A stretch of 64,000 nt of DNA from Filobasidium wieringae. Its lineage: Eukaryota > Basidiomycota > Tremellomycetes > Filobasidiales > Filobasidiaceae. This document shows positions 1 through 10,355 of this stretch, in pieces (positions within the stretch are counted from its first letter, which is position 1; each line of letters starts with the position of its first letter). The notes beneath the pieces were generated by a model. It did no database searches. It saw only the letters and a program-made list of their open reading frames with translations, and was not told the origin of the DNA. The stretch lies in assembly GCA_001600055.1 (NCBI GenBank), contig BCIV01000010.1, forward strand, positions 186,001 to 250,000. Reading direction: 5' to 3'. The position numbers were made by a program, and so were the translations under genes.

Positions 1-836
1 GAATAGTTTTGCGCTTTACGAGAGAAATCCTGACAACGGATGATCACGGATCACGTAGCAAAAGAAAAACTGCCGCTGATGGTTTCGGTGCTGGAATCCC
101 TTGATGGTCGCTCTGATCACTGATCGAGGGGAATCGTCAACGAGGAGCGAGTATGGTCCGAGATGTCGCTCGATATGCTGTGCTACACAAGCTACGGAAC
201 TGGCCACCTCCTGACTCGCTGCTGCTGCTGATTGTTATTTTGAATTGAACAGAGGTCGCGTGTAAACGAGGGTGACGAATGTTTTTCCGAAGAGCACAGG
301 ACGGATCTACTCTCGAGCTAGCACCGAGCTTGAAAAGGTCTCCACAAAGCTACCGAACTTGCCACAAGCACAGCCTGCCTATAGTGCATACCATCAACGC
401 TCGCAGCTATCACTCCTCTTCATCCACACATCAAGGGAAAAGCGGGGTTTCAAGTCGAAGCAAGAATAGACCCAACTCCCCTTGAAACGGTCGTTGATCC
501 TCTTTGTTGTTTTGCAATTGCCGCCGTCAACGCCTTTGTTTTCTTTCTCGACGCGAATTCTCGTGACAAATGTGAACAAGGTGAAACCAATCGGAGCGTA
601 GCGCTACAACAGTCATCGGTCGTGTCCTTTCGTCCCTGATCACAGAAGAACACCTTCGCACCTGAAGTAACCTCCGAGCTCACTGAACAGAACGTGTAAA
701 CATGCTAGGCAGGAGGTAATTTCATAATCCAGCGACACCCTTGGGATCCTTTCCATAATTTCCATGCTGTGATACAGTATCGAATTGTACAATATTAATG
801 CAACAAACGGCTCATAAACGTCTCCCTCGTACTCCC
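1..836. other. Left edge, no gene supported
   Basis: No reading frame here has recognisable protein similarity, and the open frames on both strands are short and overlap each other. It lies beyond the 3' end of the armadillo-repeat gene. It could hold 3' UTRs or part of a gene that starts outside the window. Confidence 0.4.
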
Positions 837-3800
837 TTAACGAGACACATTCCCGGGAGGCTCCAGCCCTTTCAGTAAACGGGACGCCTTATCTCGTATA
901 TCGAACGTCGGGTCGGTTATCATGCTCTTCAACTGAGTCTCCAACATGTATGGTTTCAAGCGAGACACGACATCTTGTCGAGGACCTATCACGATGCATC
1001 TCGTCAGGATGGTCTTCGGTCGCTGACAGCAAGCGGGTACTCACGTCGATGTCTGTCATTGGTCTCGATCAGGTTAGCAAAACAACCGATAGCAGGGATC
1101 TTGACCAGTGGATTATCAGTCGTCTGAATCGTTACGCAACGTTACGCGGTCAGAACATGCTTCATCCACGGGACACTCAGATCGACTCACAAGCGCCTTG
1201 ATCATTCCCTTGCAGACCTCTGGTCTGGACAACACGGCATCTCGATGCCGTTCGGAACCCAGGCAGATGTTGTACAGAACATACATGAGCTGTTTCAAGA
1301 ACGTGATCAGTACAAGTAGGTGTTCTGAGTGAGTAGCCGAACCGGTATACCTGTTCAAGACAGTCTTGATCCGTTGTTGGTAATTGTCGCTCAATGACAT
1401 CGAAAAGAGGTCCTTCCCCAAACCCTTGAAAGACAAGTTCGATTTCTTCCTCGCTACCCTCGGAGCATATATTCCTAAGCAATGCGAGACCTTGCTCTCG
1501 AAGCTCTGCAGATGGCCCGTCGATGTATCTACATCAGAGACCGTCAGCGCCACGTAGGTCGATAACGCTCAGCTCATCCGATCCACTCACCGTTGAAGCG
1601 TGGGCCAGGTCAAAGCTTCCATGACCCTGGTCTTCATACTGAGGTCGTTCTTGTATAGCATATTACGTAAAGCCCACAGAGCGTTCGTTCGAGTTGCAGG
1701 ACTGGGGAATTCGCATAGCCTGACAAGCAGATCGATACCTCCTCTATCGATGACGTTCTGTCGGGAACGGTTGCTCAGCAGAGACACTCGAGTATCTTTT
1801 AACGGCCTACTTACCAGTTGCATGGGCGAAAACTCTGTTATCTGTAAAGTCGTAAAGTCAGCATCGTCTTGTAAGAGACAGATGGACAAAGCTCACAAGG
1901 TTGCACAGCGTAGCAGTACCTGCAGCCATCACGGTATCCCGTCGTCCGTTTCCTCTGATGTCAGGAAAGTCATCCTCGTTTTCAGCGCTCTGTGAGAACC
2001 GCTTCTCCTCCTGTCCCAGTAACTCCAGGATTCGGTCGGCAATGCCGCTATCCATGAGCGTAGTCCGCATGATAGCAATTGATCGAGACAGCGCTCGTGT
2101 CACTTGACAAGCCGCCGCTCGAACGCCGTATGATTCATGGGACAGCGCCCCTTTGATTATACGTAGCATTCCAGCATCTGAAATTGATGAGCGAGCGGGC
2201 TCGTGACAGAGTGCCAAGCTAGTCATAGCCAAGAAACATGCCTGATGGATGTATAAAGTCAGCATCATGACCTGAAGAGGGAGGACGACGTTCGCCCACT
2301 TCTAGCAACCTCGCTCGCAGATTTTCGGGCTGATCTTTCATGGCATCTGTCTGCAGGCTCATAACGATCGAGATAATCTTGGCCATTGCGCCAGCCCCCA
2401 TAGCGCTATCTTGTAGTTCTACGTCGTCCGCAATCGAGTGGGCTGAGTCGCATAGCGATCTGGAGTCAGCCACAAAATGATATGAATCATAACATTGCAA
2501 ACTCACACAAAACGAAACAAAGCCGAATTTTATCCTCGATTGGTTGATCCAATGCAACAATCAAGTTGTTCATGAGTTTCGAGCTGGTCCTGTAATGTCG
2601 CATTGGGTTGGACGAGTCGGGCGGGATGCTATATGTCATCGTAGCAACGCTAGATCGAAGAGCAGCATAAGTGTTTGGTATGAAAGCAGGTACCATCTGA
2701 TGTGCTCACCAGCAGAGAGTGCTGACTGCGATACCGGGGGCTCTGGTATCAGCCAGCTGGTCCAAAACAGGTAAGTAATTCCACAAGTTAGCATTATCCA
2801 CTTTTGCTGTATCGAAAGGAGAACAAGTTAAAAGCGAGCGTGTAACTCCATATCCGGCAGTACGAACCTCCCAACGCTGACAAGGCCACTGTCGAAATTT
2901 CTTCGTCATCCTTACACAACGCTGCTAGGAAGTCCAAAGCCGACTTTTTCAGCTTGACGTTTGTTTCCTCCGCATTTACAATCTCGACTAATCGTTTGAT
3001 CAGCGGTCTGATCTCGGCATTCTTCTTCTCAGCGGTAGTGTCGGAAGAAGATTCTGCTTGCTCTCCGTCGACTAGGGCTTTTCTTTGCCATGGCATGACC
3101 GTTAGGTGAGCCAGCATTTGAAAGAGAGGGAGGGTTGTTAGGGGTAATGAAGGCTCTAGTAATATCGGCGAGTAAATTTGGAGAGATCGGGACTATAGTG
3201 AAGTTCGATAACGTGTTAGCAAGTAACAAGTAGAGTGTTTACACCCACATACCTGGAACAATCCAGTCAATACCCCAGAAGCCAGCACCTGAATATTTTC
3301 TGCACTGGATCCACTCGACTCATTCACCTTGACCTGATCCACGTCCATTGAGCTCGACGCATTCTTTTCTCCCGTTATTGAAAGGCTTTCCGTATCCTTC
3401 GCCTCTATTCCATCTATCTTGACATCCACGCCAACACCCCACATATGTCCCCAAACGAAATCCCCCAGAGCGATTGTATGGTTTCTAAGAGCCCTAGCGA
3501 GAGATGGAAGGCATTTCGAAATAATATACCGAGATATCCTTGGATGAGATTCGGTTGTTGATTTCGCACGAGGTGCGACTATACTGATGCTGACTAGCAG
3601 CATGATCGCTAGATTAGCTTTCAGCAAGGTCACGAGGGCGGCGTTGCCCGCTAGAAGCGTTCGAGAATTGGTGAGTCAGACAGCCCGTAGTCGATATCAT
3701 GTGACGAGCTTACCGTTTGCCACAGCTCCAATGATTACAGCTAGTTCGTTGAGTATCTCGAGCTTGAGCAGGAACTGCCTTTCGAAGGCCTTGTCGATGG

Positions 3801-4050
3801 ACGAGACCGCATGCAGGGCTTTAGAGACTGACAACAGCTCTTCTACCATGCTAAGACAAGCAGAAGTAAGGAAATGGAACGACAAACATTGTCAAAGTCA
3901 AACCTACTACTGCATAGCTCCTGCCTCCTCTACAAGCTCTATCTTCTTGCATACATTCCCTATCAGAGCGTTCTTGACCTCCTTCAGCTCTGAAAGGAAT
4001 TGCTCCTCGGAACGGGCCGCACTTGTCGTCAACTTTGATCTGACTGCCAT
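837..4050 (-). CDS. Armadillo-repeat protein, ARMC8/Vid28 (GID subunit 5) type
   Basis: Multi-exon gene for a helical-repeat protein of roughly 800-870 residues. The start is the ATG at 4050 (MAVRSKLTTS). The first exon joins the second as AMQ-YMVEELL across an intron with a GTAGGT donor and TAG acceptor near 3908-3857. Arm-type repeats are clear in the 3' half, for example LLVRLCEFPSPATRTNALWA (about 1590-1740) and VRAAACQVTRALSRSIAIM (about 2050-2140). The NALWALRNM segment and the overall size match ARMC8/Vid28, a scaffold of the GID/CTLH ubiquitin ligase that degrades gluconeogenic enzymes in yeast. The last exon ends LLKGLEPPGNVSR with a TAA at 837-839. A Ser/Glu-rich low-complexity stretch lies around 3300-3420. 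Repeat proteins are hard to assign, so another Arm protein remains possible, but the gene itself is secure. Confidence 0.75.
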
Positions 4051-4673
4051 GGTTGCAGAGTGGTTGGAAGTTATGGGGGTATAGTCAAGATATTCGGGTC
4101 TGATCTGATGTTTGTATATATGGTTGTGCGATGTGTGTATAAGGTTTGTGATGTCGCCTGATCTAATCTGTCCCAAGACCGGAAGGGATCCAAAGGTGGA
4201 GGTACCGGTCCACCCTCGCCCCCGCTTATCGGTCATGGCGGTCATTCCCGCGGATGACGTGTCATAACAATTCATTCTGTTCGTACAATCCCATTTCCTT
4301 ATCTCTCAATCCCAAGATCGTCTTCTATCACCTTCAGACTTTGTCCGGTGGTATATTCTTATAGCCTGTACCTCTTGGTCGAACGTCGTACGCCGGGCTA
4401 TCCCTGGAACATTTGCACGAAGCGTAGCATCCTCCAGCGGTCGATAGACGTTCTATGGGAAGAGCGATCGATCACCCAAGAACCATACCTCGTGTGACAG
4501 TACTCACTGGAGGCGAATGTATTCGAAGCCTATCCATCTCGTAGCTCACGGTAGGTGTCAAACGCGGTCGAAGCTTATCATCATGCTCAGGTCCAATGGA
4601 ATACCGATTTAAGGATCTCTCGTGCTGGTCGGGGCCAGTGATACATCAGCAGACGCTTCTCCCGTACTCCAAC
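4051..4673. other. Intergenic, 5' region of the ARMC8-like gene
   Basis: Lies between the ARMC8-like start and the end of the upstream membrane-protein gene on the same strand. It holds a CRE-like palindrome TGACGTGTCA at 4255-4264. No coding signal is seen. Confidence 0.4.
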
Positions 4674-6418
4674 CTAGCGGCTCACTGAACTAGATTCTCC
4701 AAAACTGACAGACCCTCCACTAAGAGGTCTTTTCTCACTCATCCCACTGTCCAACCTGCTCAACCCTTCTCCACTCTCCGCCGCACCCGCAGTCGAAAGG
4801 TAATTCGAACTCCCCTGTCTTGTCTTCCCAAACCTCTTCATCACGCCCAGAGCGGTGGAATCGGTATGAGAAGATCTGGGTTCCGCGACGCGAGTCCGGC
4901 CCTCGGACGGAAGAGGTTGCAACGGTGATCGGTATAGCGACAGGCTAGGTTCGGCTTGACTGTCCATCAAGCGCTGAAGGTCCTGCCTTACGAGCAAGGT
5001 ATGAAGAAGGGAGAAGACGTTGATTCCCGCTACCGATGGAAAGGAATAAGCTTCAATTTCGGAGAAAGTGTCGGACTAAGCAGCAACCGAATCTCACTCT
5101 GAGGATACCCAAACAATCTTTCCTTGCTATCTGCATCTCCCTAAACACGGCGTGAGCATCTCCCGAATCGTTCAAATTCAAGCAAAATGGACCTACATAG
5201 ACCAAATGCATAGCGGTAACCAAGATGATCACCACGGTTGGCAAGAGCATGGTATCGAACACCAATCTGATCAAGCGTCTAACCAATGTCTGGGTCCTGG
5301 TTGCCATGGTCCTAAACGATCAGATCGATGTCGGGATGAAGGGGCGAGAACAGATAGACGAACACCGTATCCCCCTTGCTCCTCGCTTTGAGTAGCGTCA
5401 AAAGCATTCCCCCACTTATAGAAATATCTGCCAGTACGTTCAACCCCGCTTGAGTCATCCCTGAAAAGATGAGCGTCGTGAGATCAGATCACAAAGCACA
5501 ACAAGTGATAGGTGAAAGAGAACGTACGGAAAGGTTTCCACCTAGCTTCGAAATCCTGTACGACTTGATAGTTGATCATGAAGAAATTAGGAAAAGATGG
5601 AGCTTGTGTTGAAGAGTATGTCCCACTGAGAGATTTCAAGTCGTTTGATTAATCGAGTTGAGCTAAACGATGTAAGGTAGCCAACTGTCTTACATCACGC
5701 TGAAAGCCCAGCCAGCTGGGAGGAAGATACTGAAGTATATCATAAGCCATTTAGGTTTCTGCCTCAGCTATTCGTCGAGCCGGTAAAACCCGTCAGCTTA
5801 GTCTCGGTCTGTTTGGATACGACTCACTGCCCAAAGACGTTTCGCATAGTAAACCTGGACGATGAACATCCCTGTGCCCGTCAAGACCGCCTGCATATCC
5901 AGCAGCTGCCAGTCAGGACCATCAGCGATCAATAGCGCGTTGCCTCTGCAATAGTTACAACTCACAGGCCCATGTCCAATCAGAACGCTCATATTTCCGT
6001 ACCCCTTGACCAAGAGCTCATGCGTCCATACAAAGACGGTGATGGTTTGAATAACGTGGATAGTAAAGGCGGGAATCACAGCCAGATATCGGGTGAGTGG
6101 TTCGGAGGTGTATGTTGTCATGTATCGGATGAACTATAGAAAAGCGATGAGTCCAAGAAGTGATACAGGAAAGTGGCAGGACCCACTTCGACCGTATTAA
6201 TTCCTTGTATGACCTAATGTTGGCAAAAGATCAGATCGACATCATGAAGTCTTGTTGCACAAGACTTACCGCCATCACCAACATCCCCCAGAACTTCGGA
6301 CCAGAGTATCGGTCTCAGCGTAATCTGAGGACTCATTGGAGAGTACATGCCTTACCTGACCACCTATCAACCCTACTAAGGATACAGCTACATCCCTGGA
6401 ATCGAGGTCGTTGGACAT
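4674..6418 (-). CDS. Seven-helix membrane protein, DUF6534 type
   Basis: Multi-exon integral membrane protein of roughly 400-450 residues. The start at 6418 gives MSNDLDSRDVAVSL; after the first intron comes SGPKFWGMLVMA, the opening helix motif of the basidiomycete DUF6534 family. The next exons give RYLAVIPAFTIHVIQTITV, then VWTHELLVKGYGN, the family's typical second and third helices. A further helix is LQAVLTGTGMFIVQVYYAKR, followed by one near 5220-5300 (RLVFDTMLLPTVVIILVTAM). The C-terminal cytosolic tail, about 105 residues, is Ser/Arg-rich and ends GESSSVSR with a TAG at 4674-4676. No function is established for the family. It is commonly expanded in basidiomycetes and resembles seven-helix receptors only in topology. 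Internal boundaries are approximate; one intron appears to use a weak GTCGAA donor. Confidence 0.75.
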
Positions 6419-7294
6419 GATTGCAATATCTGTCGATGGGTGTCAAGTACGAGTTGTTTATGATTGCGACGCTTCAGGCAAGTGGCGGTTCGCCGCTATG
6501 CTAGAGTAATACAGTAGTCCAGCTACTTCAAGTCCTTACAGAACGCTCAGCATGCCATCGATGCAAGTCAGACCAGGTCGATGATCATCGTCTTTCCTCT
6601 TGAACAGGCCTCGAGGTTGTAGGAGCCCGAAAGGGGGTCGTTTTCTCATCAAAAAGTAATGATCATCGTTTATCGCGATCACGCTGCCGGGCCGGTAAGA
6701 CGCAATGCAACGCTCACGAGCTGAACCGAGCAGCAGCACCACCGAGAGCCACCGTTACCTTTGCGCCGGTTACCTTTCGATTGATTAATGAACCCAATCA
6801 ACGATCAATTCGCCAATCGCCAATCGCCAATCAGGAAAAAGCCACAAGCCACAAGCCACAGGCCACAGGCCAAAGCTTCTAGCACGGCTGACAGCAGTGA
6901 GTACTGAAACGATCTGATCGGTCTCGGAGTTTCATCTTCTATTTCAGTTTGATTCCGCCACGCGTTGATCCGGCGTCGTTTCACGTTCAATCGACCGAAC
7001 AACGCAAGCGACCGAGCTTATCTACCTGAACTTTATCAGCGTTCGAAACGAGGGAGCTAAGAAACGTCGAGCAACGTGCAGCTACTGTTATCGCAATAGT
7101 CCAGTGCGACCCTTGCACCGTGTGACTTGGTTCGATGTGCAACCCCACGAAATTGGTATAAGTGGAAAAATCACGTTTTCTCAGTAAAACAAACACATTA
7201 AATGGATCAAACCCAGATATCGCCACGATTCGGACTACATAATTTTCACTTGTTTTTTCGTTTCGATTTGATTCTTCTGATCACCCGCTTAGCT
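6419..7294. other. Intergenic with short heptanucleotide repeats
   Basis: No convincing gene. It lies between the start of the DUF6534 gene and the 3' end of the fasciclin gene. It contains two small heptamer arrays near 6811-6871, annotated separately. Confidence 0.4.
6811..6871. repeat. Two adjacent heptanucleotide arrays
   Basis: CGCCAAT occurs three times in tandem at 6811-6831. After a short A-rich spacer, GCCACAA/GCCACAG occurs four times at 6841-6868. Both have a 7-nt period and share a GCCA core, suggesting slippage-type growth. Confidence 0.85.
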
Positions 7295-8704
7295 TCAGAC
7301 TAAAGCAGCTCCCAATCCCAATCCAAGTCCACCCAAAACGACCGCTCCCAAAACCCCCATGATTCCCGCCTTGTAGTTTCCGACGGCAGCTCCAGAAGAA
7401 GTCGCAGCGGCCCCAGTGCCCGTACCGCTCGCAGCCCCCATAGTAGTAGTGGCACCGATCACGGCACCTCCACCGGCGGCGGTAGTAGCGGTAGCTTCAG
7501 CTTGGTAAGAAGAAGCGGCGGATTGAGCTGCGGTAGGATCAGAAGCGGCGTTGACCAAGATCCCGTCGATCACGTGGACTACGCCGTTCTGGATCAAGAT
7601 ATCGGAGGCGATGATACGGGCGGTACTCGTTCCGGAAGTGACGAACGCTCCAGTGGTGTTGGTAATAAAGGAGAAGGGCTGTCCTCCCGCCGAGGTGTAG
7701 TTGGAACTGGCGAGGTGGGTAGAGTAGACGACAGTCCCGTTGATGACCTGCGTCAATACCTCGTATTAGTTCTCCGATCGAACCCACAATCAATCTCAAG
7801 CCCCAAAACTCACGTGGTTACTCAAAACCGTTTGGATCTGGGTAGTGTTGAGCGTCCCTAAAGTTCCAGCCAACGCCGCAACGGCCGCATCGTTAGGAGC
7901 AAAGATGGTCAACCCTTGAGCAGCTTCGAGAGCAGGTAAAAGGTTTGCCTGTTGAATCACTCCGGCGATCGAGGGGAGAAGAGTAGTGGCCGCTTCGGTC
8001 AAGGTGGGAGGAAGAGAAAGGACCTGGAGCAGTGGAAGGGTCAGTTCGTACGTTCCTGAGGACAAGACGTAGGAATAAACCCACGCTATCAATGACGTAG
8101 ATCTGGAAGTTCGCCGCTTCAACAGGTCCAGCAGTTACGTTAACGTTCGCCGACCCATCGCCTTGCTGAATAACCACACCGGTCCCATTCATAGCTTGGG
8201 AAGAGTTCGTGAGACCTTCGGCAGTGTTGTAAAGGACAACCGGCTGACTACGGTTTCCGGGTAGAAGACCGTTGTTGTACAAAGATCGAGCGATGGTGTG
8301 GTTAGGCTGGATGGCGATTGTAGAAGGGGTCAGGGAAGCGTTAAGCACATGGTAGCTAAAGATGCGTGACGGACGTTTAGTTATCGTCAGTACCGTGTCC
8401 GCAAAAAGACAGCTCACCTCAAGATGTTGGCCAATAAACTGGTATTACTAGCAACGGACTGATCGACTGCTGCGAAAGCCTCGTTGCTAGGAGCCAAAAG
8501 GGTCTTGTTACTTCCCTGCAGTTGAGCCAAGAAGGCCGCTCCTTCTGTCGAGTTGGCGACGCTTTGGGCGGCGTTGGCGAGGGAGGTCAGGTTCGCTCCA
8601 GTCAGAGCTTGGATGACGGCTTGAATGTAGGCGGGATCGACCGTTTGGGCTGTAGAAAGGGTGAGGGCGGAGAGGAGAGCGGTGGTGAGCGTAATTAGAC
8701 GCAT
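7295..8704 (-). CDS. Secreted, probably GPI-anchored fasciclin (FAS1) protein
   Basis: Four or more exons encode about 400 residues. The start at 8704 begins a signal peptide (MRLITLTTALLSALTLSTAQ). Two FAS1 domains follow. The first contains LLAPSNEAFAAVDQS and, across an intron at about 8417-8357, YHVLNASLTPSTI. The second contains LTIFAPNDAAVAAL and VLSNHV, and ends IIASDILIQNGVVHVIDGIL. These are the conserved FAS1 H1/H2-type boxes. Many N-x-S/T sites (NLTS, NSTE, NKTL, NRSQ, NSSQ, NTTQ) predict heavy N-glycosylation. The C-terminus is Ala/Gly/Ser/Thr-rich and ends in a hydrophobic segment (GVLGAVVLGGLGLGLGAALV) with no charged tail, typical of a GPI-anchor signal. The likely role is cell-surface adhesion; this is family inference and no ligand is known. 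Confidence 0.88.
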
Positions 8705-10355
8705 TGTTCCAGGTCGATGTTGAGGTAGGAGTGAGGTTCGGTAGGTTTCGAGCTTGAGGAATGTAGTGTCAAACTTGATCGACAACGAGGAAAAACTTGT
8801 GTAACGGGGAATCGACCACCTTGCGTTGACTTATGTACTCGGTCGATTCTAGCGGTAGCAGCGCAGCGACCAGCAGGACGAGCACGACAGAGCACGAAAC
8901 TCGCAACAAAGACAGAGCGCAGAACGACCCAAAATCTCGATCTCGATCTTGCTTCCTAAAACGCCAAGAAAGGTCCTTTCGCTTCGTCCCCCATCACCCG
9001 CCCATGGGGTAAAGCCGGGATCACAATGGGGAGCCAAACATTTTAACGCTGATCGCCGAGCCAACCAGATACACGCACGCTGCAGCAGCACCCTCGTACC
9101 CTCACTTGATGTCAGTGGCTACGCCGGCTTGCTCAGCTTGCTCATTGCTCATCGCCAAGTATGTCCCCCGTTCAAGAGCAAAACACAGCCTCCGTTTGTC
9201 CAAGCCGAAGATACCCCGCAATACATCGGATCCTCCTCGATCCAAAGGAACCCACGTCCTTTCCTCCACGGCTCAAGAGTTTGAGATCCGCAGTCCAGGA
9301 ACGTCTCCTCTTACGCAGTCAGTCACTCCAGGCGCAACAGGACGGAGAAAGGAATCTAATCACGCGACGTTTCGATCTGTCTATGCAAGTGCCATCTGAT
9401 CCCGTGACCGTTTGGGCTTGGAGTGATTTCCTTCCGAGTTATCTTCCGGTGGCGCCAAGTCTCGCCAGCGTATGGCGTGCGCGTTGGTGTTTCATCGCGC
9501 TCGGAATGCGCGGTCGCTTGTCATGCATGGTACGGAGCTTGAGCTAGCTGCCTGTAATTCTTGTAAGCTTGTAACAGCACCTATCGGAACTTACCAGAAT
9601 TACCCGGCTAGTAGGACACTCCCTTGTAAGAAACCGCGCATCTAGTCAATCAGCCTGAGCACCTCAAAGAGAGTGGGATCGTTGCAATAGGTAGCTCGGA
9701 TAGATCCGGATTTATTAATCGAATTTTCTACAATCACTATGGTACAGTAACATTTTATAGGAACAAGATGACAGCGTCATTACTACCACCAAAGCTAAGT
9801 TTTCTGGACTATAGCGAAGCGTCTCACGAGAGAAGAACTAGAATGCAAATTCTCATGCCAATGCTCATCAAGCCGACTTCCGGCCAAGAACTCTACTTGC
9901 GTTTATAATGCAGTCCTCAGATCACTACCGAGATCCATATTCGTATCCAAGCACTTGAAACGGGAGTTTATTGCTGCTAAACGTGATAGAAGTTGCGGCA
10001 TTGCTAGGGGGATATAAATACAACCTGACGTCGCGAGAATAAAGCTAAAATCCTCATAGGCCACGATGCAGAAAGCGCTCTAGCATGTCGTAGACAAACG
10101 GAATGGGGCAGATTACGATAACAACCACGGACCGAACTTACGGACGATATTTAACAGTGGGTTCTGCTTGAATGACCAGCAAGGGCAATTCCTGTAATAA
10201 TCGACATCGTAAACAAACCCGTTCCTCCCTTCTTTCACGTGATCCCGCGATATTTCGGTGAACGATGATCGGTATTCACTGCTTTAGATATCTTTGATAG
10301 GCAAGAGACGCCTTGCAGCACTCGATTTGAATCACATACCAGACCATTCCTAAAC
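8705..10355. other. 1.65-kb divergent intergenic region
   Basis: Separates the fasciclin gene (minus) from DBP3 (plus). Several short open frames exist around 8950-9550, but none has recognisable domains, and they overlap in different frames. A TATA-like GATATAAATA lies near 10011-10020 and a TCACGTGA box at 10235-10242. It probably holds both promoters and possibly a non-coding transcript. Confidence 0.45.
10235..10242. promoter_or_regulatory. TCACGTGA palindrome upstream of DBP3
   Basis: Perfect 8-nt palindrome with a CACGTG E-box core, 114 nt upstream of the DBP3 ATG. In fungi such cores bind bHLH factors of the Cbf1/SREBP kind. The same octamer lies in three other promoters of this window. 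Confidence 0.5.

Noticed and set aside
8949..9547. Plus-strand open frames (97-128 codons) in the fasciclin-DBP3 gap
   Set aside because: Three overlapping frames of similar quality, no domains, no consistent splice partners.
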